Part shown: positions 51,949 through 59,178 of the stretch, piece by piece
Position numbering within the stretch: the stretch's first letter is position 1
How the letters are laid out: every line of letters starts with the position of its first letter
DNA from: Panacagrimonas sp965216805
GTDB taxonomy: Bacteria; Pseudomonadota; Gammaproteobacteria; Nevskiales; Nevskiaceae
Length of the DNA: 64,000 nt
NCBI RefSeq assembly: GCF_965216805.1
Contig: NZ_CBDCGN010000002.1
Coordinates: 1,240,001-1,304,000, forward strand
Reading direction: 5' to 3'
Notes under the pieces: generated by a model
What the model saw: the letters and a program-made list of their open reading frames with translations, nothing else
Told to the model about the DNA's origin: nothing
Database searches by the model: none
Position numbers and translations under genes: made by a program

Positions 51949-52170
51949 ATGACGTTAAAAGACTTCTGGGAATCGCTGGACGGGGCCGGGAAAGAAGCCT
52001 TGGCCTCCTCATGCGAAAGCACGGCGAACTACCTCTATCTGATCGCGCTCGGCCACAAAAAGGCCGGTCACCAACTTGCCCAACGGATAGAGAAGGCCAC
52101 CAGCGGCCAAGTATCCCGGCACGATCTGCGCTCGGACATCTACGGCCCCGCCCCCCGCGAGGCCGCGTGA
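51949..52170 (+). CDS. Cro/YdaS-family regulator
   Basis: The 73-residue YdaS-like HTH protein has STANYLYLIALGHKKAGHQLAQRIEKAT and the typical end GQVSRHDLRSDIYGP. It acts as a Cro analogue that switches to lytic growth. It is divergent from the repressor with the operators between. The ATG at 51949 is chosen; an in-frame GTG at 51940 is an alternative. Confidence 0.88.
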   Translation: MTLKDFWESLDGAGKEALASSCESTANYLYLIALGHKKAGHQLAQRIEKATSGQVSRHDLRSDIYGPAPREAA

Positions 52171-52171
52171 G

Positions 52172-52465
52172 ATGAGCCTGATCGCGCTCAGCATCGAGCA
52201 CACCCCCGATGGCGTCGTCGTGGCGTTTATGCCTGGCGACCTACCTGCATCAGAGATCGCGCCGACCTTGGAAGCCATGTGCGCGGTCGCTTCCGCCGGT
52301 GCAGGCATTGCACTTGCCGAATCGATCAATGAAATCCGTCGCTGCAACGCTGAGATAGCGAAGCAGCTCAAGGACCTGAGTCGAGGCTTCAGTCTCCTAA
52401 GCTCCGAGCGTGATGCCGCGCCAGAGCAGCGGAAATCTAGCTCCTGCTCAGGTGAGCGTCGATGA
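52172..52465 (+). CDS. Hypothetical phage protein
   Basis: The 97-residue helical protein has a middle (AVASAGAGIALAESINEIRR) that may form an amphipathic helix. Its Ser-rich tail overlaps the opposite-strand gene at 52437. It lies 1 bp after the Cro-like gene, and the role is unknown. Confidence 0.58.
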   Translation: MSLIALSIEHTPDGVVVAFMPGDLPASEIAPTLEAMCAVASAGAGIALAESINEIRRCNAEIAKQLKDLSRGFSLLSSERDAAPEQRKSSSCSGERR

Positions 52466-52670
52466 TTTTCTTGACGTCGGATACCTCGTCGAAGGCATCT
52501 CTGAGCGCCGGAGCCCACTTGCGCCGGCGCCAGACTTCTCCGTCCGGTTCGGTCACCTCGACGATCTCGTCTTCCGGCGTATTGGCTGCGACTCGCCGGT
52601 GCTGCCCTGCACGTTCGATTAGCAGCAGCGCGCGAATGTCGCGCAAGACCTCCAAAGCGTCCTGTTCCAT
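52437..52670 (-). CDS. Hypothetical phage protein on the opposite strand
   Basis: The 77-residue charged protein begins MEQDALEVLRDIRALLLIER and contains WRRRKWAPALRDAFDEVSDV. The ATG at 52670 follows GGAG with a 6-nt gap; ATG 52676 is less well spaced. It is the only leftward gene inside the rightward operon and converges with its neighbour by 29 bp. It could be a lysogenically expressed gene. Confidence 0.5.
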   Translation of the reverse strand: MEQDALEVLRDIRALLLIERAGQHRRVAANTPEDEIVEVTEPDGEVWRRRKWAPALRDAFDEVSDVKKIIDAHLSRS

Positions 52671-52947
52671 CTTCATCTCCGGTCGTTGGTTGTGACTCGC
52701 ATCCCAACCATACATCCGGAGCTTGGCCGCCCGCTCGGCCTGCGCGATTGCCCCCTATCACTCGCGCAAACCGCTGGTAACAGATGCGGACCTCTCTCCC
52801 CAAGGCCGCCACGCGCGGCCCTTCGCCAGCGCGGTTCGGCTGGCGTTTCCTATTTGGTTCGTGCGCTGGGTTCGTCATGCCGTTATTTGGCGTCGCGGCT
52901 GACTTACAACGCAACGCAATTCCATTGTCACGCGCTGATGGTCGGAC
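52671..52947. other. 277-bp non-coding gap
   Basis: No gene is supported here. It must hold the promoter of the leftward 77-residue gene. It may also hold a leader for the rightward gene at 52948, since CGCATCC/AGGCCGCC-rich hairpins are possible. Nothing conserved is recognised by eye. Confidence 0.35.
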
Positions 52948-53358
52948 ATGAGTGAGTCACTGGACCTGCGCGTGCGCCGGCCGAAGGTCGCGATTGATCC
53001 GTCGGTTATCCCCGACATCAAGAGCCTGCACCACGCCATCGCGAAGTGTGCGGAGCTGGTCGGCTCCATCGACAAGACCGTCGCTATCGACACCGGCATC
53101 GACTCGCCGACGTGGGCGCGCATCAAGCAAGGCGAGGCGGGCATCAAGGGCGATTTTCTCGACCGGCTGATGGACGCCTGCGGAAACGAACTGCCGTTGC
53201 TATGGCTGCTGCACAGCCGTGGCTATGACGTGGCATCGCTACGGCCACGCGAAACCGAGCTACAGCGACAAGTGCGCGAGGCGAACGAAAGGGCGGCGAC
53301 GGCTGAGGCGAAGCTGGCGACGATCAAGGAGTTCATGAGGGAGGCGAGAGCCGCATGA
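52948..53358 (+). CDS. Putative phage regulator (CII-position protein)
   Basis: The 136-residue protein has an HTH-like centre (SIDKTVAIDTGIDSPTWARI then KQGEAGIKGDFLDRLMDACG) and a C-terminal coiled coil (QVREANERAATAEAKLATIK). The layout fits small phage DNA-binding activators placed after cro. A CII-like role is only positional inference. It overlaps the next gene by ATGA. Confidence 0.65.
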   Translation: MSESLDLRVRRPKVAIDPSVIPDIKSLHHAIAKCAELVGSIDKTVAIDTGIDSPTWARIKQGEAGIKGDFLDRLMDACGNELPLLWLLHSRGYDVASLRPRETELQRQVREANERAATAEAKLATIKEFMREARAA

Positions 53359-53579
53359 CCATCCAATGGCGCGAAGGCTCAGGCCGCTACCCCCTGCGCT
53401 CCGACGGCGACCTGTACTGGATCGAGCGTCTGGCATCTCCGGATCGGCACTGGGTCGCGTACTTCCGCGCCGCTATCGGGCACATGACGCCATGCGTGCA
53501 GGCCCCGCCGCGTGACTCGATAGAGCAGGCGCAGGCGGATGCTGAGGGGCATCGGGCGGGGTTGGGGAGCCATGAATGA
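53355..53579 (+). CDS. Hypothetical phage protein
   Basis: The 74-residue protein has LYWIERLASPDRHWVAYFRA. No family is recognised. Its TGA overlaps the ATG of the reading frame at 53576 (ATGA), while the cytosine methyltransferase ATG (53572) lies 7 bp inside its 3' end. Confidence 0.6.
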   Translation: MTIQWREGSGRYPLRSDGDLYWIERLASPDRHWVAYFRAAIGHMTPCVQAPPRDSIEQAQADAEGHRAGLGSHE

Positions 53580-54453
53580 GCTGGCGTTATTCGCAGGCGT
53601 TGGCGGCGGAATACTTGGCGGGCACCTGCTCGGATGGCGAACTGTCTGCGCTGTCGAAACGGATGACTACGCCGCCAGCGTACTGCTCGCCCGACAGAAT
53701 GACGGCGTGCTCCCGCCTTTCCCGGTTTGGGATGACGTACGAACCTTTGACGGACGACCTTGGCGCGGACGTGTTGACGTGGTTTCTGGCGGGTTTCCCT
53801 GTCAGGACATCAGCGTCGCAGGGAAGGGCGCAGGACTCAGCGGCGAGCGATCCGGCCTCTGGTCCGAAATGGCTCGCATCGTGGGCGAAGTACGACCGCG
53901 CTACGTCTTCGTGGAAAACAGCCCAGCTCTCGTTTCTAGAGGACTTGGGCGCGTCCTCGGTGGCTTGGCCGCGCTCGGGTTTGATGCGGCGTGGCGAGTG
54001 TTATCCGCTGGCGACTGTGGCGCATGGCATGAGCGCGAGAGGATCTGGATTGTTGCCCACGCTAGTGGCCGACGACACGAGCTCGCGGACGAAGCCATAT
54101 GCGCAGGGCGGAACGCCGCTGAGCCTGGCGGTGAAGCAATTGCCGACCCTGACGGTCTGCGGCAACTACAACCGCAAGGGCGCGAGCAAGAACAGCGGGG
54201 ACGGCCTGCACACGATGCTGGCGACGCTATGCGCTCGGGACTACAGGCATCCCGGTCGAAGCGGCTTCGACCGGACTGGCAGCAAGGCGGGCGATCCATT
54301 GCCGCAGCAAATAGGTGGCCCGCTGAACCCAACGTGGTGCGAATGGTACATGGGAGTCCCGCTAGGGTGGACAGAATTCGCGGCCTTGGGAATATCCAAG
54401 TACCACGAGTGGCGGCAGCAGCATTCGCCGAACTCAGTAGAGCCGTGGAGTAA
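53572..54453 (+). CDS. C5 cytosine DNA methyltransferase (frame A of an overlapping pair)
   Basis: The 293-residue protein has motif I LFAGVGGGILGG, catalytic motif IV GGFPCQDIS, motif VI VFVENSP, motif VIII HERERIWIVA and motif X GLGNIQVPRVAAAAF, which is the full C5-methyltransferase core. The part between motifs VIII and X (about residues 165-250), where the target recognition domain lies, is short, Gln/Arg/Gly-rich and has weak codon bias. The whole gene overlaps the frame at 53576-54463. It has a GGGGAG ribosome-binding site. The target is unknown. Confidence 0.82.
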   Translation: MNELALFAGVGGGILGGHLLGWRTVCAVETDDYAASVLLARQNDGVLPPFPVWDDVRTFDGRPWRGRVDVVSGGFPCQDISVAGKGAGLSGERSGLWSEMARIVGEVRPRYVFVENSPALVSRGLGRVLGGLAALGFDAAWRVLSAGDCGAWHERERIWIVAHASGRRHELADEAICAGRNAAEPGGEAIADPDGLRQLQPQGREQEQRGRPAHDAGDAMRSGLQASRSKRLRPDWQQGGRSIAAANRWPAEPNVVRMVHGSPARVDRIRGLGNIQVPRVAAAAFAELSRAVE

Positions 54454-54463
54454 CGCCGCATGA
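53576..54463 (+). CDS. Phage protein overlapping the methyltransferase in another frame (frame B)
   Basis: This 295-codon frame is shifted by one base relative to the methyltransferase. Its protein has features I associate with a widespread phage protein group: ATSSWKTAQ, VAWPRSGLMRRGECYPL, DDTSSRTKPYAQGG, VCGNYNRKGASKNSGDGL and LNPTWCEWYMGVPLGWT. Its start and stop overlap both neighbours as ATGA, as elsewhere in the operon. In 54062-54232, 51 of 57 third positions are G/C, versus 30 of 56 in frame A. The function is unknown. Confidence 0.7.
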   Translation: MSWRYSQALAAEYLAGTCSDGELSALSKRMTTPPAYCSPDRMTACSRLSRFGMTYEPLTDDLGADVLTWFLAGFPVRTSASQGRAQDSAASDPASGPKWLASWAKYDRATSSWKTAQLSFLEDLGASSVAWPRSGLMRRGECYPLATVAHGMSARGSGLLPTLVADDTSSRTKPYAQGGTPLSLAVKQLPTLTVCGNYNRKGASKNSGDGLHTMLATLCARDYRHPGRSGFDRTGSKAGDPLPQQIGGPLNPTWCEWYMGVPLGWTEFAALGISKYHEWRQQHSPNSVEPWSNAA

Positions 54464-54675
54464 CCATCGCTATCGCCAGGTCAGCGGCAAGCCGGCGGGA
54501 CGCGCTCTGCGAGGCCGCCATTGCTTCCGTGAAGGCTTTCGCCGACGACATGGCCCGCAGTGACCCGGATCAAGCCGCAGCGGCCTACGTGCTCATGCGT
54601 GACCTGATCCTGATGCGGCGCGCGGCGGTGGCAGAGGGGATGGATCGGGAGCGGTTGGAGAGGGCGAGGGCCTAA
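54460..54675 (+). CDS. Hypothetical phage protein
   Basis: The 71-residue Ala/Arg-rich helical protein contains AADVMAR-type helices (ASVKAFADDMARSDPDQAAA). No family is recognised. Its ATG overlaps the TGA of frame B (54461-54463) and its stop overlaps the replication gene by 1 bp. Confidence 0.6.
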   Translation: MTIAIARSAASRRDALCEAAIASVKAFADDMARSDPDQAAAAYVLMRDLILMRRAAVAEGMDRERLERARA

Positions 54676-55529
54676 TGCGCGAATACGGACAGATTCAATG
54701 CTCTTTCTGGCAGCGTGCCTGCGAAGAGCAGTGGACCAATGATGCGATGGTGCTGGGGGCCTACCTTTTGACCGGCCCGCACTCGAACGGCATTGGCTGC
54801 TACAGGCTCCCGAATGGGTACGTTTGCGACGACCTTGGATGGGATTCGGAAAGGGTTTCGAAAGGGTTTGCGGAACTGTTCGGAAAGGGTTTCTGCAACC
54901 GTTTCGGAACGGTTGTTTTAATCCCAAAATTCCTACGCTGGAACCCCATTTCCAACGGCAATGTAGCCAAGGCCAGGGCGCAGGAGTTTGAGGCCATCCC
55001 TAATGAAGAGGCAAAACAGGCCGCAGCCCTTGCCCTGCTTACGTTTGGGAACCATTGGGGAAACCCTTTCAGAAACCGTTTGGAAACCCTTTCGAAAGGG
55101 TATGCCAAACAGAACCCAACCCAACCCAACCCAACCCAACCCGATAAATCACCTATCGGTGATTCGTCCCCGGCGGCGCCGGCTGACGACCAGCCACCGG
55201 ATGACCACGCAGTAGCTGAAATCCAGAACTGCCCTCACGGCGAGATCATCGCGGCCTACCACGAAGCTCTGCCGATGCTCAGACGGGTTCGGGAGTGGAC
55301 GGACGACCGGAAAACCATGCTCAGGGCGAGGTGGCGCGAGAAGCCGGAACGCCAGGACGTGGCCTGGTGGCGTGAGTTCTTCGCCTACGTCGCGACGTGC
55401 CCGCTGCTGATCGGGAATCACAGCAGCAAGGATCACCCCGGCTGGCAAGCGGACCTCGAATGGTTGGTGAGGCCGAAGAACTTCGTGAAGGTGATCGAGG
55501 GGAACTACCAAGCCCGGGAGGCCGCATGA
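54675..55529 (+). CDS. Phage replication initiator-like protein (O-type position)
   Basis: The 284-residue protein has an N-terminal winged-helix-like domain (SFWQRACEEQWTNDAMVLGA) and a region encoded by repeats (about residues 58-145, with a NPTQPNPTQP run). The C-terminal domain (about 190-284; MLRARWREKPERQDVAWWRE then LEWLVRPKNFVKVIEG) is typical of helicase-loader or primosomal phage proteins. It lies directly before dnaB and contains iterons, like lambda O with its internal origin. Confidence 0.78.
   Translation: MREYGQIQCSFWQRACEEQWTNDAMVLGAYLLTGPHSNGIGCYRLPNGYVCDDLGWDSERVSKGFAELFGKGFCNRFGTVVLIPKFLRWNPISNGNVAKARAQEFEAIPNEEAKQAAALALLTFGNHWGNPFRNRLETLSKGYAKQNPTQPNPTQPDKSPIGDSSPAAPADDQPPDDHAVAEIQNCPHGEIIAAYHEALPMLRRVREWTDDRKTMLRARWREKPERQDVAWWREFFAYVATCPLLIGNHSSKDHPGWQADLEWLVRPKNFVKVIEGNYQAREAA
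54847..55101. repeat. Iteron-like repeats: candidate phage origin
   Basis: The unit GGAAAGGGTTT(C/G) occurs at 54848-54859, 54882-54893 and, less exactly, 54859-54870. The inverted form GGAAACCCTTTC occurs at 55059-55070 and 55082-55093, the last forming the palindrome AAACCCTTTCGAAAGGGT (55084-55101). A CCAAC direct-repeat run (55114-55141) follows. Repeats inside the replication gene suggest the phage origin. Confidence 0.6.
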
Positions 55530-56956
55530 GCCAGCTTCGCGCCGTCACTTCCTCGACTCGCCAGCCTCCCTACAGCATCGAGGCTGAGCAAGCAGTTCTC
55601 GGCGGCCTGATGCTGGATAACCGGCTCATCGATGAGGTGATCGAGATTGTCGATCCGACGGACTTCTACCGCGCCGACCATCAACTGATCTTCGCGTCGA
55701 TTCGGCAGATGCTGGACGCCCGGAAGCCCTGCGACTTCGTGACGCTTTCGGAGCACTGCAAGCAGGCCGGGACCATCGGCGAGGTGGGCGGGCTGGCCTA
55801 TCTCGGCTCACTGGCCAACGACACGCCGAGTTCCGCGAACGTCAGCGCCTACGCCAAGGTCGTTCGAGATCGCAGCGTCCTGCGGCGCTTGGTGGCTGCT
55901 GGCGGCGACATTGCCGAGCTTGGCTATCGGCCAGAGGGCAGGGAGGTAAGCGACCTGCTGGACGCTGCACAGCGCGCCGTGATCGAGATCGACGTATCTC
56001 AGCCGCAGGTCGCCGAATCGATGTGGGACTCGCTGCCCGAGTTCTACAACGCGATGGAGGCTCGAAGGGGTCAGCAGTCGTGGGGCCTGGAGACGGGGCT
56101 CATCGCCCTGGACAACAAGCTGAACGGGCTGCTGCCCGGAAACCTTGTCGTCATTTCGGGGCGGCCGGCGATGGGCAAAACCGCACTGGCGATGAACATC
56201 GCAGCGCACGTCAGCCGTGAGCATCAAGTCGGGTTTTTCTCGATGGAGATGCAGCGCGATGAACTGCTGAGCCGAATCCTGTCGGCGGAAACCGGCATTC
56301 CGGGCGTGAAGTTCCGTTGCCCGGATGAGCAGAGCAAGGACGAACAGAATCTGATCTTCGGGCGCGTTGCAGAGCTTCGCCGCCGCAAGATGTGGATTGA
56401 CGACCGCGGCGGTTTGAGCGTCCTGCAGGTGCGCAGCAAGTCCCGCAAGATGCATCGGAAGTCGCCGCTGTCGCTGCTGGTGGTCGATTACATGCAGCTC
56501 ATGTCCGGCGTCGGCGACACGCGCAATGAGCAGATCAACGACATCTCGCGTGGATTGAAGTCGCTCGGAAAAGAGCTTGGTTGTCCCGTCATCGCCCTGT
56601 CGCAGTTGAACCGCGGTTGCGAGTCGCGCGACAACAAGCGTCCGCGCCTGTCCGACCTTCGCGAATCAGGCGGCATCGAGCAGGACGCCGACATCGTGAT
56701 CGGCTGCTATCGCGATGAGTATTACCACGAGAACAGCCCGCACGCCGGCATCTGCGAGGCCATCGTTCTCAAGCAGCGCAGCGGATCGACCGGAACCGTA
56801 GAACTGGCCTGGAACGCTGATATCTGCCTTTTCACGGATTACCACGGCCCGAACTTCGAGCAGCGCGCGCCGAAGCCCACGAAAAAGGAAACGGGGTTCA
56901 CGCCTGGGAAGTTTGGCCGGCCTGCGGCGCCCAGCTACCACGAGGCCAACGCATGA
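55526..56956 (+). CDS. dnaB: Replicative DNA helicase (DnaB type)
   Basis: The 476-residue protein has the DnaB N-terminal domain (PPYSIEAEQAVLGGLML) and the RecA-like domain with Walker A GRPAMGKTAL, Walker B LLVVDYMQLM, SQLNRGCESR and LRESGGIEQDADIV. It unwinds DNA at phage forks, probably loaded by the preceding protein. It has ATGA overlaps on both sides. Confidence 0.95.
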   Translation: MSQLRAVTSSTRQPPYSIEAEQAVLGGLMLDNRLIDEVIEIVDPTDFYRADHQLIFASIRQMLDARKPCDFVTLSEHCKQAGTIGEVGGLAYLGSLANDTPSSANVSAYAKVVRDRSVLRRLVAAGGDIAELGYRPEGREVSDLLDAAQRAVIEIDVSQPQVAESMWDSLPEFYNAMEARRGQQSWGLETGLIALDNKLNGLLPGNLVVISGRPAMGKTALAMNIAAHVSREHQVGFFSMEMQRDELLSRILSAETGIPGVKFRCPDEQSKDEQNLIFGRVAELRRRKMWIDDRGGLSVLQVRSKSRKMHRKSPLSLLVVDYMQLMSGVGDTRNEQINDISRGLKSLGKELGCPVIALSQLNRGCESRDNKRPRLSDLRESGGIEQDADIVIGCYRDEYYHENSPHAGICEAIVLKQRSGSTGTVELAWNADICLFTDYHGPNFEQRAPKPTKKETGFTPGKFGRPAAPSYHEANA

Positions 56957-57585
56957 CCCACCTCGACCGCATCCGGGCCATGCCGTGCGTCGTGTGCGCT
57001 GCGTTACGCCAGCCGCAGACCACGCGCACGCATGCCCATCATCCGCGCACCGGCCAGGGCATGGCACAGAAAGCACCGGACCATTGCGCGATTCCCGTCT
57101 GCGAGGAACATCACACCGGCCGGCGCGGAATCCACGGCGACCGGTCCGCGTGGAACATGGCGCGCCTCGATGAGATGCAGGCGCTCGGGCTGACGATTCG
57201 GCGGCTGACCCGCGACATTCCGGATCCGGTCGAAGAGGTGCAAGGCGAGCCCCGCCGCGACCGCCAGAACCGTCGCATGTGGGCCGCCCTGGGCGACATC
57301 AGCCGTCAGGTGGAATGGCCCGTAGACGGCGAGCTACAGCGCCTGTCGCCCGAAGACTGGAAGCACGTCCTATCCGCCGGGCTGAAACGTCACCAGCGCG
57401 TCGCCAAGGGCGTTGACGGCGGCTTTGTGATCCTCGGCCAGCGCACCAGCCGGATGAAAGTCGCGGAGTTCGCCGAACTGCTGACGCTGATCGACGCATT
57501 CGGCGCGCAGCACGGCGTGAACTGGTCCGACCCGCAGTGGATTTCGATGATGGCTGAGCAGGCCAAGTTGCCGGAGGCTGCATGA
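56953..57585 (+). CDS. Fusion: Ref/DUF968-like HNH nuclease plus NinB
   Basis: In this 210-residue protein, residues ~1-70 have MPCVVC, HAHHPRTGQGMAQKAPDHCA, PVCEEHHTGRRGIHG and DRSAWNM. These are the Cys/His pattern of phage Ref-like or DUF968 nucleases. Residues ~95-205 match the NinB/Orf recombination mediator (RRMWAALGDISRQVEWP; RTSRMKVAEFAELLTLIDAFG). NinB binds ssDNA and helps load recombinases. Confidence 0.8.
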   Translation: MTHLDRIRAMPCVVCAALRQPQTTRTHAHHPRTGQGMAQKAPDHCAIPVCEEHHTGRRGIHGDRSAWNMARLDEMQALGLTIRRLTRDIPDPVEEVQGEPRRDRQNRRMWAALGDISRQVEWPVDGELQRLSPEDWKHVLSAGLKRHQRVAKGVDGGFVILGQRTSRMKVAEFAELLTLIDAFGAQHGVNWSDPQWISMMAEQAKLPEAA

Positions 57586-57791
57586 ACCTATCTGCCGATA
57601 TCGCCCGCTGCGACGGCGTGCAATACGACGGCGAGTTCCGCGAGGGCTGCGACGACTGCCTGCGCCGGACTGCGCAGCGAGGTGATCGCGCCGTGATGAT
57701 CGAGCCGCCCGCGCTGGTGGTTTTCGAGTGCGAGATGAGGGTTGAGGGTAACACCGAAGTTAAGCCGACCCGCGAAGCGGGTTCGGCTTGA
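57582..57791 (+). CDS. Small Cys-rich phage protein
   Basis: The 69-residue protein has three Cys in CDGVQYDGEFREGCDDCLRR and then another in VFECEMR, possibly a zinc site. No family is recognised. The ATG overlaps the NinB-fusion stop. Confidence 0.58.
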   Translation: MNLSADIARCDGVQYDGEFREGCDDCLRRTAQRGDRAVMIEPPALVVFECEMRVEGNTEVKPTREAGSA

Positions 57792-57824
57792 ACGCCTTGT
57801 TAGACCCCCAACCCCGAGGAAGCC

Positions 57825-58346
57825 ATGCGAAACGGAGCCACATTGTCACCATGCCGGACCTACCGCTACGACCTGTGGCGCACGTGGATCGGCGGCGAGG
57901 GCTACGCGATGTTTGTGGGCCTGAACCCGAGCACCGCAGACGAGACGCAGGACGATCCAACGATTCGCCGCTGCATGGCGTTTGCCAAAAGCTGGGGCTA
58001 CGCCGGGCTGTGCATGACCAACCTGTTCGCGTTCCGGGCGACAGACCCCGAGGACATGAAGCGAGCCGCCGACCCGGTCGGGCCGCAGAACGACCTGGTG
58101 CTGAAGGAGCGCGCGGGCCGCGCTGGCGTGGTGGTCGCTGCGTGGGGAGTGCATGGCACCTACAAGAACCGTGCGTGGGCGGTGCGGATGGCGTTGCCGC
58201 AACTGCACTGCCTGCGCCTGACGAAAGACGGACACCCGGGCCATCCGCTGTACCTGCCAAAAACGCTGGTGCCGGTGGAGTGGTCATGGGGGTCTAACGC
58301 AGAGCTAAGGGGCGTTTCCGCCCACGAGGTGAACAATGGAAAGTGA
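57825..58346 (+). CDS. DUF1643 protein
   Basis: The 173-residue protein has the DUF1643 signature LNPSTADETQDDPTIRRCMAF followed by NLFAFRATDP and AWGVHG. The fold is alpha/beta; the function is unknown. It is common in phages and mobile elements. Its 3' end overlaps the next gene by 11 bp. Confidence 0.88.
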   Translation: MRNGATLSPCRTYRYDLWRTWIGGEGYAMFVGLNPSTADETQDDPTIRRCMAFAKSWGYAGLCMTNLFAFRATDPEDMKRAADPVGPQNDLVLKERAGRAGVVVAAWGVHGTYKNRAWAVRMALPQLHCLRLTKDGHPGHPLYLPKTLVPVEWSWGSNAELRGVSAHEVNNGK

Positions 58347-58632
58347 ACAAACCGCGCAGGGCGGAAACGTCCCGCTTGAGCGCCGGGTTATGCCGCCGCT
58401 CACCGACGAGATTGAATGGATTCTCGGGCGACCGTGCTTTGCAGTTGCAGGAATCGCTCGCCGCCTGCACGAGCTGAAGCTGTACGACGTGGCGCGCAAG
58501 GCCGAAAGCGAACAAGCCGCCGCCCTGCACTGGATGCTGAACCTGTACTTCACTCACGGGCTGGCGTGGCGCGATGAAGCCGAGAAGGTTCTGCGGCATA
58601 ACGCCAATTCATCCGCGAAACCTGCGGATTAA
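58336..58632 (+). CDS. Hypothetical phage protein
   Basis: The 98-residue protein resembles, in helix pattern, small phage proteins with LTDEIEWILGRPCFAVAGIA and ALHWMLNLYFTHG. The function is unknown. It sits between DUF1643 and the VRR-NUC nuclease. Confidence 0.65.
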   Translation: MESEQTAQGGNVPLERRVMPPLTDEIEWILGRPCFAVAGIARRLHELKLYDVARKAESEQAAALHWMLNLYFTHGLAWRDEAEKVLRHNANSSAKPAD

Positions 58633-58636
58633 CACC

Positions 58637-58921
58637 ATGCGCCGAGCCGCCAAGACTGACGCCAACCACGCCGACATCGTTCGCGCGTTACGTGCTGCCG
58701 GCTGCTCTGTGCAGTCACTGGCGGCTGTTGGCTCAGGGGTGCCCGACATCATGGCCGGTAAGCACGGGCGGACGTTTTTGATCGAGATAAAGGACGGCCG
58801 GAAGTCGGCAAGCCGGCGCCAGCTCACGCCCGACCAGTGGGAATGGCTGGACGCATGGCGGGGCGGGCAGGTCCACATCGTGGAATCAGTCGAACAGGCT
58901 TTGGAGGTGGTGAGGGGATGA
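58637..58921 (+). CDS. VRR-NUC domain endonuclease
   Basis: The 94-residue protein has the VRR-NUC core GVPDIMAGKHGRTFLIEIKD (PD-(D/E)xK type) then LTPDQWEWLDAWRGG. Phage copies are candidate Holliday-junction or flap nucleases. It is in the position where many phages encode RusA or NinG. ATG 58637 is the start. Confidence 0.9.
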   Translation: MRRAAKTDANHADIVRALRAAGCSVQSLAAVGSGVPDIMAGKHGRTFLIEIKDGRKSASRRQLTPDQWEWLDAWRGGQVHIVESVEQALEVVRG

Positions 58922-59178
58922 ACATCAGCAAGGCCAAAGCGGAAGAACTGGAAAACGCCCTGATGGACTACCTCATGGACGGCGAGGCGACGCTGCAAGA
59001 GGCGTGCTTCGACTTGAAGGTCAGCACGCCATACCTGCACCGCATCGCCGGCTACCTGCAGGCGCAGGGCCTTGTCGATTCGCGTGTCTGCCATACAGGG
59101 TCGCGGATCGAGATCAGATGGTTCATGCAGCGGACGCGGAGGGCGCCACAGACAGAGACGGCGAGGCAGGCCGCATGA
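58918..59178 (+). CDS. Winged-helix-like phage protein
   Basis: The 86-residue protein has a helix-turn-helix-like region (ATLQEACFDLKVSTPYLHRI) and a two-strand wing with RIEIRWF, giving a winged-helix-like plan. A role in transcription or DNA binding is inferred. It overlaps the neighbouring genes by 4 bp. Confidence 0.6.
   Translation: MNISKAKAEELENALMDYLMDGEATLQEACFDLKVSTPYLHRIAGYLQAQGLVDSRVCHTGSRIEIRWFMQRTRRAPQTETARQAA

Noticed and set aside
55112..55141. CCAAC repeats read as a telomere-like or CRISPR signal
   Set aside because: They are a short microsatellite inside a coding frame (NPTQP) and part of the repeat-rich origin region.
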